From positions 5,574,537-5,638,536 of the forward strand of contig NZ_KB912942.1 in NCBI RefSeq assembly GCF_000383915.1: a stretch of DNA of 64,000 nucleotides. Reading direction: 5' to 3'. Shown here piece by piece: positions 51,007-60,072 of the stretch; positions within the stretch are counted from its first letter, which is position 1; every line of letters begins with the position of its first letter. The position numbers were made by a program, and so were the translations under genes. Source of the stretch: Amycolatopsis benzoatilytica AK 16/65. Its GTDB lineage: Bacteria; Actinomycetota; Actinomycetes; Mycobacteriales; Pseudonocardiaceae. Below the pieces are notes generated by a model. It had not been told where the DNA came from and did no database searches. It saw only the letters and a program-made list of their open reading frames with translations.

Positions 51007-53181
51007 TCAGTCCTCCAACAGATCCTCGATGACGATCGGGATGCTCCGCACTCGCGTCCCGGTCGCGTTCGCCACCGCGTTCGCCACCGCGGCGGCCATG
51101 CCGACCGCGCCGATTTCGCCCACTCCGCGGGCGCCGACGGCGTTGTGCAGGGTGTCCGGGTACTCGACGAACTGCACCTCGACCTCCGGGATGTCTGCGT
51201 TCACCGGCAACAGGTAGCTCGCGAAGTCGCCGTTCGCGAAGCGACCGTTCGGCTCCACTTCCAGTCCCTCGTGCAGTGCCGCGGACACCCCCCAGATCAT
51301 CCCGCCGGCGAGCTGGCTGCGGGCCTGCGTGTCGTTGATGATGCGGCCGGCGTCGAAGACGCCGAGCATGCGCGACACCCGGACCTCGCGGGTCAGCCGG
51401 TGCACCCGGACCTCGCAGAACTGCGCGCCGAACGAGCTGAACGAGTGCTTCGTCAGCTCCTCGCCGGGTGCGGAAGAACCCTTGGCGGACAACGATTCCC
51501 GACCGAGCGCCTGAAGCAGTTCGCCGAACGGCAGGGTGCCGTTGTCGCCGTGCAGCAGGCCCTCGGCGTAGGTGACGACCTGGCCTTCGAACGGGGCGCC
51601 CGGTTCGGCGGCCAGCGCCACCAGTTCGTCCAGCAGCTCGGTGGCGGCCAGCATGATCGCGGTGCCGGTGCTCGCGGTGGCGGTCGAACCGCCGGACAGG
51701 CCGCCCGGGGCGTACCGGGAGTCGCCCAGCTTCGGGGTGATCCGGTCCGGGGCGAGGTCCAGCGATTCGGCCCCGATGGTGGCCAGCACGGTGAGCAGGC
51801 CGGTGCCCGGGTCAGCCCCGCTGGTCGACACTACAGCGGTGCCGTCCGCGTTGAGGGTGAGCTCGACGGTCGCCGGGAAGCGCAGCGCGGGGAACATCGC
51901 CGTGGCGGTGCCCATGCCGACCAGCCAGTCGCCGTCGACGCGGCCTCGCGGCGAGCGGTTCGCCCAGCCGAACCGCTGCGCCCCGACCTCGTAGCACTCG
52001 TCGAGGTGCTTGCTCGACCACTGCAGGTCGTGACCGGGCGGAGCGATCGAGCTGTTGCGCCGGCGCAGTTCGATCGGGTCCATCTCGAGCGCGATGGCCA
52101 GTTCGTCGATCGCGCTCTCCAGCGCGAACGAACCCGACGCCTCACCCGGTGCGCGCATGAACGTGCCCGGCGGGACGTGCAGCGGCACCATTTTCTGGTT
52201 GATCGACAGGTTCTGCGTGGAGTACCACTCGCGCGAGGTGCCGTGCGAGGTCGGCTCCACGAAGCTCCGGCTCATCGAGGTGGCCGACCAGGAATCGTGC
52301 TGCACCGCGATCAGCGTGCCGTCGCGGTCCGCGCCCAGCGCGACCTTTTGCACGGTGGCCGGCCGGTTCGCGGTGGCGGTGAACACCTGCTCGCGCGTCA
52401 GCGCGCACTTCACCGGGCAGCCGAGCGCCCGGGACGCGGCGGCGGCGAGCATCCCCGGAGCCGAGGTGCCTGCCTTGCCGCCGAACGCGCCGCCCACATA
52501 GGGGTTCACCGCGTGCACCGCGGACGGCTCGATGCCCAGCACCGCGGCCATTTCCATCGCCTGCAGGTGACTGGCCTGGTTTCCGCTGTAGAGAGTGAGC
52601 TCGTCGCCTTCCCACAACGCCACCGCGGAGTGCGGTTCCATCGCCGCGTGGTTCTGCGCGGCCGTGCGATAGGTCTGCGAGACCACGACCGGCGAGCCCG
52701 CCAGCGCGTCCGCGAACGACTCCACGCCGTCCGCCAGCACCTCGATCGACGGCGGGTTTCCGCGGCTCTCCGGCGCTTCTTCGGCGAACGACTCGACGCC
52801 CTCCTCCATGGACGTCCGCGCGGGCTTCTCCTGATAGCGGACCTCGATCAGGTTCGCCGCGTCCCGTGCCTGCTCGAAGGTTTCCGCGATCACCAGCCCG
52901 ATCGGCTGGCCGTAGAACACCACCGAGCGGTCGTGCAGCGGCAGCCACACGTCGCCGCTCAGCTGCGAGGTGAAGGGGTGTAGCTCCAGCGGGTCGAACG
53001 GGCTGTAGACGCCGACCACGCCGGGCGCGCTCTTCGCCGCGGTGACGTCCATCGCCTCGATCTCGCCGTGCGCGATCGTGCTGCACACGATGTACCCGTA
53101 CCGCATCCCCGGAAAGGTGCGGTCCAAGGCGTACTCGGCCGCTCCGGTGACTTTCTGCGGACCGTCCAGCCGCATGCTCAT
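51007..53181 (-). CDS. Xanthine dehydrogenase/aldehyde oxidase family, molybdopterin-binding subunit
   Basis: 724 residues. Molybdopterin cytosine dinucleotide-binding large subunit of a three-part molybdenum hydroxylase. Blocks seen: YAMDR-like AAEYALDRTFPGM, the Gln-type VYSPFD region, NPYVGGAFGGKAG, GTFMRAPGEASG and the late active-site Glu in GARGVGEIGAVG. The real substrate (purine, aldehyde or N-heterocycle) cannot be told from these blocks. ATG 53179-53181 overlaps the FAD subunit stop (ATGA). Last of the three coupled genes. Confidence 0.93.
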   Translation of the reverse strand: MSMRLDGPQKVTGAAEYALDRTFPGMRYGYIVCSTIAHGEIEAMDVTAAKSAPGVVGVYSPFDPLELHPFTSQLSGDVWLPLHDRSVVFYGQPIGLVIAETFEQARDAANLIEVRYQEKPARTSMEEGVESFAEEAPESRGNPPSIEVLADGVESFADALAGSPVVVSQTYRTAAQNHAAMEPHSAVALWEGDELTLYSGNQASHLQAMEMAAVLGIEPSAVHAVNPYVGGAFGGKAGTSAPGMLAAAASRALGCPVKCALTREQVFTATANRPATVQKVALGADRDGTLIAVQHDSWSATSMSRSFVEPTSHGTSREWYSTQNLSINQKMVPLHVPPGTFMRAPGEASGSFALESAIDELAIALEMDPIELRRRNSSIAPPGHDLQWSSKHLDECYEVGAQRFGWANRSPRGRVDGDWLVGMGTATAMFPALRFPATVELTLNADGTAVVSTSGADPGTGLLTVLATIGAESLDLAPDRITPKLGDSRYAPGGLSGGSTATASTGTAIMLAATELLDELVALAAEPGAPFEGQVVTYAEGLLHGDNGTLPFGELLQALGRESLSAKGSSAPGEELTKHSFSSFGAQFCEVRVHRLTREVRVSRMLGVFDAGRIINDTQARSQLAGGMIWGVSAALHEGLEVEPNGRFANGDFASYLLPVNADIPEVEVQFVEYPDTLHNAVGARGVGEIGAVGMAAAVANAVANATGTRVRSIPIVIEDLLED

Positions 53182-54140
53182 GCCCGGCTCCCTTCGGTCA
53201 GTTCGAGCAGCGCGCGGACGATCGTCCGCTTCAGCAGCGACGGCTTGAACGCGTTGCCGGACAACGGCTTCGCCCCGGCGACCGCCTCCGCCGCGGCAGC
53301 CGCGAAGGCTTCCTCGGTCAGCTCCGCGCCGCGCAGCGCCTCCTCGACGGCAGGCAGCCGCCAGGGCACCGTCGCGACGCCGCCGACCGCGACCCGGGCG
53401 TCCGCGATCTTCCCGTCCTGGATGTCCAGCGCGACGGCCGCCGAGCACAGCGCGAACTCATACGACTGCCGGTCGCGGATCTTCAGGTAGGTGGAATTCT
53501 CCGCCCAGTCGAGCCGCGGCACGCGCACCTCGGTGATCAGCTCGCCGGGACGCAGGTCGTGCTCGATCTCCGGGGTGTCGCCCGGCACCCGGTAGAAGTC
53601 GGCCAACGCGACCGTCCGGACGCCCTCGGCGCTGGTGAGCACCACTTCGGCGTCCAGCGCGACCAGGGCCACCGCGACGTCGCTGGCGTGCGTGGCCGCG
53701 CAGGAATCGCTGGTGCCGAGAATCGCGTGCATCCGGTTCGCACCGGACAGCGCCGGGCAGCCGCTGCCCGGCACCCGCCGGTTGCACGGCATCGCGACGT
53801 CGCGGAAATACGAACACCGGGTGCGCTGCATCAGGTTTCCGCCGATGCTGGCCATGTTCCGCAGCTGCTGCGACGCGCTGAGCAGCAGCGCGCGCGAGAT
53901 CGCCGGGTACACGCCGGGGTGTGCGGCGATGTCGGCCATCCGCTCCAGCGCGCCGAACCGCAGCCCGTCCGCGGTGTCGATGCCGCGCAACGGCAGGTCA
54001 TTGATGTCCGCGACCCGTTGCGGGGTAAGGACATCGAGCTTCATCAGGTCGACCAGCGTGGTACCGCCGGCCAGGAACGCGTCCGCTCCGCCGAGTGCGT
54101 CCTCGACAGTGCCGGGTGCGGTGAGCTCAAACGGTCGCAT
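53178..54140 (-). CDS. Molybdenum hydroxylase, FAD-binding subunit
   Basis: 320 residues. The FAD-binding PCMH domain has [17 protein letters not shown], and [19 protein letters not shown] holds the 'GGN' and the CxxxxC-like stretch seen in CoxM-type subunits with an extra cluster. The C-terminal CO-dehydrogenase flavoprotein domain contains RIGVGGVA-like [14 protein letters not shown]. Cysteine-rich [15 protein letters not shown] may bind an additional metal site, as in 4-hydroxybenzoyl-CoA-reductase-like enzymes. Coupled on both sides. Confidence 0.91.
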   Translation of the reverse strand: MRPFELTAPGTVEDALGGADAFLAGGTTLVDLMKLDVLTPQRVADINDLPLRGIDTADGLRFGALERMADIAAHPGVYPAISRALLLSASQQLRNMASIGGNLMQRTRCSYFRDVAMPCNRRVPGSGCPALSGANRMHAILGTSDSCAATHASDVAVALVALDAEVVLTSAEGVRTVALADFYRVPGDTPEIEHDLRPGELITEVRVPRLDWAENSTYLKIRDRQSYEFALCSAAVALDIQDGKIADARVAVGGVATVPWRLPAVEEALRGAELTEEAFAAAAAEAVAGAKPLSGNAFKPSLLKRTIVRALLELTEGSRA

Positions 54141-54579
54141 CGGCCTGCCTCGCCTGCTCCACAGCGCGCACGATGTTCGGGTACGCCGAACACCGGCACA
54201 AATTGCCGGACATGAACTCTCGGACGTCGGACACCTCGTCGCGCACCGCGGCGACCGCGGACATCAGCTGCCCGGACGTGCAGAACCCGCACTGCAGCGC
54301 GTCCTGGTCCACGAACGCCTGCTGCACCGGGTGCAGTGCGTCCTCAGTGGACAGTCCTTCGACGGTGGTGACCGGACCGCGCACGGCGGCCGCCAAGGTG
54401 AGACAGGACAGCACCGGCTTGCCGTCGACGTGCACGGTGCAGGCGCCGCACTGGCCGCGGTCGCAGCCCTTCTTCGGCCCGGTGATGCCGAGCCGTTCGC
54501 GCAGCGCGTCCAGGAGCGTCACGCCGGGTTCGACGCTGAGCTTCTCGGGTTTTCCGTTGACTTCCAGGGAAATGTCCAC
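54127..54579 (-). CDS. Molybdenum hydroxylase, [2Fe-2S] subunit
   Basis: 150 residues from GTG 54577-54579. N-terminal plant-type ferredoxin cluster: Cys39, Cys44, Cys47 and Cys59 ([14 protein letters not shown]...LSC). Second cluster: Cys97, Cys100, Cys128 and Cys130 (QCGFCTSGQ...NLCRC). It passes electrons from the Mo site to FAD. First gene of the operon and divergent from a TetR regulator across 217 bp with twin CGGAT-N4-ATCCG sites. Overlaps the FAD subunit by 14 bp. Confidence 0.95.
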   Translation of the reverse strand: MDISLEVNGKPEKLSVEPGVTLLDALRERLGITGPKKGCDRGQCGACTVHVDGKPVLSCLTLAAAVRGPVTTVEGLSTEDALHPVQQAFVDQDALQCGFCTSGQLMSAVAAVRDEVSDVREFMSGNLCRCSAYPNIVRAVEQARQADATV

Positions 54580-54670
54580 AGTAGGGTTCGCTTTCCCGCA
54601 GTCGGCCCAGGACGGACTGCGGAGTGATGGTGGTGGTGACGGCCCTTCGGGAACACGGGCCGACGGTTAC

Positions 54671-54722
54671 CGGATATTCATCCGCTTGGCTCGCTTGACC
54701 GAGGCTAGCGGATTAGAATCCG
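54671..54722. promoter_or_regulatory. Twin palindromic operators CGGAT-N4-ATCCG
   Basis: CGGAT-ATTC-ATCCG at 54671-54684 and CGGAT-TAGA-ATCCG at 54709-54722. Identical 5-bp arms and 4-base spacers, starts 38 bp apart, in the divergent region between the Fe-S subunit gene and the TetR gene. Size and symmetry suit a TetR dimer, so I infer autoregulation and repression of the hydroxylase operon. Confidence 0.7.
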
Positions 54723-54796
54723 GTACGCAATGAAGCTGGAGCCGCTCCAGGAGCGTTCGGGCAGCCAGCACGGACGGTCGACCCCGAGGAGGAACG

Positions 54797-55354
54797 ATGC
54801 CGGTAAGCCGGCGGCGGGCGGACACCCGGCGCAACCACGAACGCATCCTGGCCGTGGCGGCGGAAACCGTGAGCCGGTCGGGCGACGTGTCGTTCAACGC
54901 GGTAGCGAAGGAGGCCGGCGTCGGCGTCGGCACGGTCTACCGTCACTTCCCCACGCCGGAAGCGCTGGTGCTCGCGGTGTACGAGCGCGAAGTGAGCCAA
55001 CTGGTCGAGATCGTGCCGGAGCTGCTCGCCCGATATTCACCCGAACAGGCGCTACGCACCTGGATCGTGGACCATCTGGCGCACTACATGATGACGAAGC
55101 GCGGGCTGGCCAACGCGCTGCGCGCCTCGCGCAGCGAACTGCCGACGCAGGCGTACGCGCGGATGGTCGAAGCGCTGGACACCCTGCGCAAGGCCAACGC
55201 CGAAGCGGGCACCATCCGGCCGAGCCTCACCACGGAAACGCTGATGCGCGGCCTGGGCGGGCTCTTCTTCCTCAGCCCGGACGGCGATTGGAAGCAGGAA
55301 ACCGAAGGCGTCGTCGACCTGGTGTGGAACGGGATGCGCGTCGACCTCGAGTGA
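54797..55354 (+). CDS. TetR-family repressor of the Mo-hydroxylase operon
   Basis: 185 residues. The N-terminal HTH reads RRNHERILAVAAETVSRSGD...FNAVAKEAGVGVGTVYRHFPTPEAL, followed by a helical ligand domain of usual size. Start ATG 54797 after GAGGAAC. Divergent from the hydroxylase operon with two matching palindromes between the genes, so its target is nearly certain by context. The inducer is probably the hydroxylase substrate. Confidence 0.88.
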   Translation: MPVSRRRADTRRNHERILAVAAETVSRSGDVSFNAVAKEAGVGVGTVYRHFPTPEALVLAVYEREVSQLVEIVPELLARYSPEQALRTWIVDHLAHYMMTKRGLANALRASRSELPTQAYARMVEALDTLRKANAEAGTIRPSLTTETLMRGLGGLFFLSPDGDWKQETEGVVDLVWNGMRVDLE

Positions 55355-55402
55355 CCCGGCCGGACAAGGCGGAACGGCCCGGGCCGGCAACGCCAGCGGG
55401 CC

Positions 55403-55831
55403 TCACTCGGCGGTGGAAAGCACCTTCAGGTCGATCCCCGCCCGCTCGAACTGCCCGCGCGGGTCCGGCACGAGCTTGCGCTTCTCCAGGTCCATCAGCC
55501 CCAGCGTGCACTTGATCTCGGCGGACAACGTGCCGTCCAGCTTGAGGATCTTCGAGGTCATCCAGAAGACCTTGCCCTCGCCGAACGCGGTGTCGCAGGT
55601 CACGTCCACGACGTCGCCGGCACGCAGTTCGCGGCGGTAGACGATGGTCGATTCGAGCAGCACCGGCGCGAGCCGGGCTTCGCGCAGCTGGGCATCGCCG
55701 GCGGCTTCGAACACTTCGAGCCGGGAGACCTCGCCGTAGGAGTGGTACACGGCGTGGTTCAGGTGCCCCAGCGTGTCGAGTTCATAGTGGCGCACCTTGA
55801 TGCGGGTACGGAACGGTTCGCGGTCGGTCAC
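55403..55831 (-). CDS. Hotdog-fold acyl-CoA thioesterase (4-hydroxybenzoyl-CoA thioesterase type)
   Basis: 142 residues from GTG 55829-55831. The catalytic region RHYELDTLGHLNHAVYHSYGEVSRLEVF matches the YbgC/4HBT family, where the Asp in the 'YxxtD.xGHvnna' motif is catalytic (here ELDTLGHLNHA). The second half has ELRAGDVVDVTCDTAFGEG. Substrate unknown. Convergent with the TetR gene and 10 bp downstream of glnE on the same strand. Confidence 0.88.
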   Translation of the reverse strand: MTDREPFRTRIKVRHYELDTLGHLNHAVYHSYGEVSRLEVFEAAGDAQLREARLAPVLLESTIVYRRELRAGDVVDVTCDTAFGEGKVFWMTSKILKLDGTLSAEIKCTLGLMDLEKRKLVPDPRGQFERAGIDLKVLSTAE

Positions 55832-55841
55832 GAAGCTCAGG

Positions 55842-58817
55842 CTAGTTGTCGTAGAAGAGTTCTTCGACCACCGCGTGCGCGCGACGCGTCACACGCCGGT
55901 AGAAGTCGAGGAACTCGCCTGGGTCGTCGTCCACGGAGTAGCCGAACACGCGCGCCACCGCGGCGAGGTCGCGGCCGGAGCCGGGCACCTCGTCGGCTGC
56001 CTTGCCGCGCACCAGCATCGTCGCGTTGCGCACTCGCGTGGCCAGCAACCAGGCTTCGCGCAGCGAGTCCACCGACTCGGCCGGGGCGAGACCCGACTCG
56101 GCAAGCGCGGTCAGCGCGTCGAGCGTCGACGTCGTGCGCAAGCCAGGCACCTCGTGCGCATGCTGCAGCTGCAGCAGCTGGACGGTCCATTCGACATCGG
56201 CGAGCCCGCCTCGGCCGAGCTTGGTGTGCCGGGTCGGGTCGGCCCCGCGCGGCAACCGTTCGGTCTCCACCCGCGCCTTGATCCGCCGGATCTCGCGGGC
56301 GTCGGTCGGGTCCAGGCCGCCGTCCGGGTAGCGCAGCGGGTTAATCAAGTCGACGAATCGCTGGCCGAGTTCCTCGTCGCCGGCGACGAACCGGGCCCGC
56401 AGGAGCGCCTGCGACTCCCAGACCTCGCCCCAGCGCTCGTAATACGCCCGGTACGACTCCAGGGTCCGGGCGAGCGGTCCGCTGCGCCCTTCCGGCCGCA
56501 GGTCTGCGTCGACCTCCAGGGCGGGGTCCGCGCTCGGCGCGCCCAGGATTTTCCGCACCGTCTCGGCGACCGACGAAGCGAACCGCAGCGCTTCGGCGTC
56601 CGGCGCTTCTCCGGCGGGTTCGCAGACGAAGAGAACGTCCGCGTCCGAGCCGTAGCCCAGCTCCGCGCCGCCGAGGCGGCCCATGCCGATGACCGCGATC
56701 GTCGCCGGTGTACGGCCGAGTTCGGCCTGCTTCTGCCGGGTCGCCGCGGACAACGCGCCCTGCAGCACCGCCACCCACACACTCGACAGCGCTTCGCACA
56801 CAGAGGGAACGTCCAGCAGGCCCAGCAGATCCGCGCACGCGACGCGCAGCAGCTCGTGCCGGCGCAGCGAACGCGCAGCGGTGACGGCCGCGTTCAACCC
56901 CGGCTGCCGACGTACCGCGGCGCGCAGCGAGGTGGCCACTTCGGCTGGGGCTCGTCCGGTCAGCCGAGCCGGATCTCCCAGCAGCTGCAGGACTTCCGGA
57001 GCCCGGACGAGCAGGTCCGGGACCAGATTCGACGTGCCGAGCAGGAACGCGAGCCGCTCGACGACAGTGCCCTCGTCGCGCAGCACACGCAGGTACCACG
57101 GGGTGTCCTGGAGCGCCTCGGACACCTTGCGGTAGGAAAGCAGGCCGCCGTCCGGGTCCGGAGTGTCGGCGAGGAAGTCGAGCAGCACCGGAAGCAGCGC
57201 CTGCTGGATCGCCGCGCGCCGCGAGACCCCGGACGTGAGCGCCTTGATGTGCTGCAGCGCACCCTCCGGAGCGGCGTACCCGAGGGCGGCGAGCCGGCTT
57301 GCCGCCTGCTTCGTGGTGAGCCGCAAGGCTTCTGTCGGCACGTTGGCCACCGACTGCAGCAGCGGACGGTAGAAGACCTTTTCGTGCAGCCGCCGGATCC
57401 CCTGTGCGTGGCGCCGGAACTCGGCGAGCAGCATTTCCCCCTGGCTGCGGCCCCGGCCCTGCTTGATACCGCAGGCGCGCGCGAGGACCCGCAGCTCGTC
57501 GGTGTCCGTCGACGCGGGGAACAAGTGCGTCCGCCGGAGCCGGCGCAGCTGCAGCCGATGCTCGACAGTGCGCAGGAACTCATACGACGAGCTCATCTCC
57601 GCCGCGTCCGCCCGGCCGACGTATCCGCCGTCGCCGAGGGCGGCCAAGGCTTCCAAAGTGGACGCCGAGTGCAGCGCCGGGTCCACTCGGCCGTGTACCA
57701 GCTGCAGCAGCTGCACGGCGAACTCGACGTCCCGCAGTCCGCCGCGGCCGAGCTTCAGCTCGCGTTCCTGGTGCTCCGACGCGACGTGGTCCTCCACGCG
57801 CCGCCGCATCTGCTGGACCTCGGTCACGAAGTTCTCGCGGTCCGCCGCCGCCCACACCATCGGCGCGACCATCTCCGCGTACTGCCGGCCCAGCTCGGCG
57901 TCGCCGGCCACCGGACGCGCCTTGAGCAGCGCCTGGAATTCCCAGGTTTTCGCCCATTTCTTGTAGTACGCGGTGTGGCCTTCGAGGGTGCGCACCAGCG
58001 CACCGCTCTTGCCTTCCGGCCGCAACGCCGCGTCGACCTCGAAACAGGCGTTGCCGACCACTCGCATCATCGAGGCGGCCAGCCGGGTCGCGATCCCGAG
58101 GTCGCCGGCCCCGACGAAGATGACGTCGACGTCGCTCACGTAGTTCAGTTCGCGGCCGCCGGTCTTGCCCATCGCGATCACCGCGAGAGCGCCTTCCGCG
58201 GACGCCCCGACCTCTTGCCCGGCGACCAGCAGCCCGGCCTGCAACGACGCTTCGGCGAGCGTGGTCAGTTCGCTGGCGACGTCCCGGAACTGCGGGTGCT
58301 CCAGGCCCGGTTCGACCAGGTGGCCGAGGTCGGCGGCGGCGATGCCGAGCAGCAGCCCGCGGTATCCGGTGCGCAACGCCTGTTCGGCGGCGAACCCGGT
58401 CGCGTAGCTGCCGTCCTCCTGCAGGATCCGCTCGCGAAGCCGGTCGGCGAATCTCTCCGGCTCGGTGCAGCGGCTCTCGGCGAGGCAGCGCCACTCGCCG
58501 GGATGAGCGGCGAGGAAATCGGCCAGCGCGGTGGAGGTGCCGAGCACGCCGAGCAGGCGGCCGCGGAACGTGCGGTTCTGCCGCAATGTCCGGTCGAGTT
58601 CCGGCCAGCCCGATTCGTCGGCTTCGCGAATGCGGTCGAGCCCGGCGAGCGCGAGGTCGGGATCAGCGGCGCGGGACAGCGCGGCGAGCACATCGGCCGC
58701 GCCTTCGGCCGGTCCGCCTTCGGTCCACCAGCCCGCCGCGCGCAACTGACCGTCGGCCCGGGTGTCGGTGAAGCCGTACCTGGCCGCCGAAGGGGTGGTC
58801 CGCGCGCGTTCTGCCAT
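55842..58817 (-). CDS. glnE: Bifunctional glutamine synthetase adenylyltransferase / adenylyl-removing enzyme
   Basis: 991 residues, full length. It adds or removes AMP on the conserved Tyr of glutamine synthetase. Two nucleotidyltransferase halves are visible: the N-terminal deadenylase (VIAMGKTGGRELNYVSDVDVIFV...EVDAALRPEGKSG) and the C-terminal adenylylase (VIGMGRLGGAELGYGSDADVLFV...EVDADLRPEGRSG). Both keep GxG and two Asp residues. Each is followed by helical bundles with the repeated RARFVAGDEELGQRF-type segments. Target glnA (Tyr402 modification site) is at 38095. Confidence 0.97.
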   Translation of the reverse strand: MAERARTTPSAARYGFTDTRADGQLRAAGWWTEGGPAEGAADVLAALSRAADPDLALAGLDRIREADESGWPELDRTLRQNRTFRGRLLGVLGTSTALADFLAAHPGEWRCLAESRCTEPERFADRLRERILQEDGSYATGFAAEQALRTGYRGLLLGIAAADLGHLVEPGLEHPQFRDVASELTTLAEASLQAGLLVAGQEVGASAEGALAVIAMGKTGGRELNYVSDVDVIFVGAGDLGIATRLAASMMRVVGNACFEVDAALRPEGKSGALVRTLEGHTAYYKKWAKTWEFQALLKARPVAGDAELGRQYAEMVAPMVWAAADRENFVTEVQQMRRRVEDHVASEHQERELKLGRGGLRDVEFAVQLLQLVHGRVDPALHSASTLEALAALGDGGYVGRADAAEMSSSYEFLRTVEHRLQLRRLRRTHLFPASTDTDELRVLARACGIKQGRGRSQGEMLLAEFRRHAQGIRRLHEKVFYRPLLQSVANVPTEALRLTTKQAASRLAALGYAAPEGALQHIKALTSGVSRRAAIQQALLPVLLDFLADTPDPDGGLLSYRKVSEALQDTPWYLRVLRDEGTVVERLAFLLGTSNLVPDLLVRAPEVLQLLGDPARLTGRAPAEVATSLRAAVRRQPGLNAAVTAARSLRRHELLRVACADLLGLLDVPSVCEALSSVWVAVLQGALSAATRQKQAELGRTPATIAVIGMGRLGGAELGYGSDADVLFVCEPAGEAPDAEALRFASSVAETVRKILGAPSADPALEVDADLRPEGRSGPLARTLESYRAYYERWGEVWESQALLRARFVAGDEELGQRFVDLINPLRYPDGGLDPTDAREIRRIKARVETERLPRGADPTRHTKLGRGGLADVEWTVQLLQLQHAHEVPGLRTTSTLDALTALAESGLAPAESVDSLREAWLLATRVRNATMLVRGKAADEVPGSGRDLAAVARVFGYSVDDDPGEFLDFYRRVTRRAHAVVEELFYDN

Positions 58818-58847
58818 CGCTCACACCGTAGCCGGGCGCGGGGCGGT

Positions 58848-59978
58848 TCAGGCAGCCAGGCGGTCCGGTTCGGTGTCCGCCGCGGACGGCTCGGGGACCT
58901 GGAAGCTGTGCGCGGTGACCGGCTTGCGGCGGGAAAGGACGTAAATACCGGCGGCGAAGAGGATTCCGGCGACGCCGACCGCGATCGTCCCGGCCTCGCC
59001 GAGCGAGGCGAGCTTCCCGGCGGCCGCGCCGACGATCGCCGCCGCCGGCAGGGTGAACAGCCAGGCCAGCACCATCCGGCCGGCCATCCGCCAGCGCACC
59101 GGCGCCTCGCGCCGTCCGATGCCGGAGCCGACGATGCCGCCGGAGCACACGTGCGTGGTGGACAGCGGGAAGCCGAGGTGCGAGGACAGCAGGATCACCG
59201 CCGCGCTGCTGGTCTGCGCGGAGAAGCCCTGCGGGCCTTCGATGTCGGTGAGCCCTTTGCCCAGGGTGTGCGTGATCCGCCAGCCGCCGAGGTAGGTGCC
59301 GAGCGCCAGCGCGGACGCGGCGCTGACGATCACCCACACCGGCGGGGCCGACCCGGCGGGCAGGTCGCCCGCCGCGACCAGGGTGAGCGTGATGACACCC
59401 ATCGTCTTCTGCGCGTCGTTGGTGCCGTGCGCGAGCGAGACGAGCGACGCGGACACGATCTGCCCGACGCGGAATCCGTGTCCGCCGCGCTTGCGGACCA
59501 GGAACCGGTACACCAGCCAGGTGACCGCGGCCGCGACCGCACCGGCGATCACCGGCGACGCGGCGGCCGGAACCAGGACCTTGTCCACGATCTTGCCGAA
59601 GTGCACGGAATCCGCGCCCGCGGACACCCAGGTCGCCCCGATCAGGCCGCCGAACAGCGCGTGCGAGGAGCTCGAGGGCAGGCCGACGTACCAGGTGAAC
59701 AGGTTCCAGGCGATCGCGCCGATGAGCCCGCCGAACACGATGGCCGGACCGATCTTCGTGTCGTCCACCAGGCCGCTGGAGATCGTCTTGGCGACCTCGA
59801 CCGACAGGAACGCGCCGGCGAGGTTCAGTACCGCGGAAATCGCGACGGCGACGCGGGGCCGCAGGGCGCCCGTCGCGATCGACGTCGCCATCGCGTTCGC
59901 TGTGTCGTGGAAGCCGTTCGTGAAGTCGAAAACAAGCGCCGTGCAGATGACGACGACCACTAGCAGCGAGGGGTCCAC
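58848..59978 (-). CDS. pit: PiT-family inorganic phosphate transporter
   Basis: 376 residues from GTG 59976-59978. About ten membrane helices with the duplicated PiT signature: FDFTNGFHDTANAMATSIATG near residue 17 and VSLAHGTNDAQKTMGVITLTL near residue 186. The cytosolic loop is short. The end is a charged PEPSAADTEPDRLAA tail. Probably the main low-affinity, cation-coupled phosphate uptake protein; it is nearly identical at its N-terminus to the partial copy at 1-214. The minus-strand GTTCACT at 60031-60037 is a single PHO-like heptamer, less convincing than the site at 300. Confidence 0.95.
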   Translation of the reverse strand: MDPSLLVVVVICTALVFDFTNGFHDTANAMATSIATGALRPRVAVAISAVLNLAGAFLSVEVAKTISSGLVDDTKIGPAIVFGGLIGAIAWNLFTWYVGLPSSSSHALFGGLIGATWVSAGADSVHFGKIVDKVLVPAAASPVIAGAVAAAVTWLVYRFLVRKRGGHGFRVGQIVSASLVSLAHGTNDAQKTMGVITLTLVAAGDLPAGSAPPVWVIVSAASALALGTYLGGWRITHTLGKGLTDIEGPQGFSAQTSSAAVILLSSHLGFPLSTTHVCSGGIVGSGIGRREAPVRWRMAGRMVLAWLFTLPAAAIVGAAAGKLASLGEAGTIAVGVAGILFAAGIYVLSRRKPVTAHSFQVPEPSAADTEPDRLAA

Positions 59979-60072
59979 CCCGACCTCCGAACCCTACGGA
60001 AACACCTCTCGCAAGGTACCTGACCGATTGAGTGAACCGTTAACGCGCCGTAAGTGATTCCGACATCATCCG

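Noticed and set aside
39818..55831. Integrated genomic island with att sites
   Set aside because: No integrase, transposase or flanking direct repeats were found, so only an insertion hot spot is suggested.
55797..59963. A 1388-codon open frame on the plus strand
   Set aside because: It is antisense to glnE and pit, both of which carry strong family motifs. High GC removes stop codons from the opposite strand.
60020..60048. PHO box upstream of the second pit gene
   Set aside because: Only one GTTCACT heptamer is good; the neighbours at 11-bp phase do not match.
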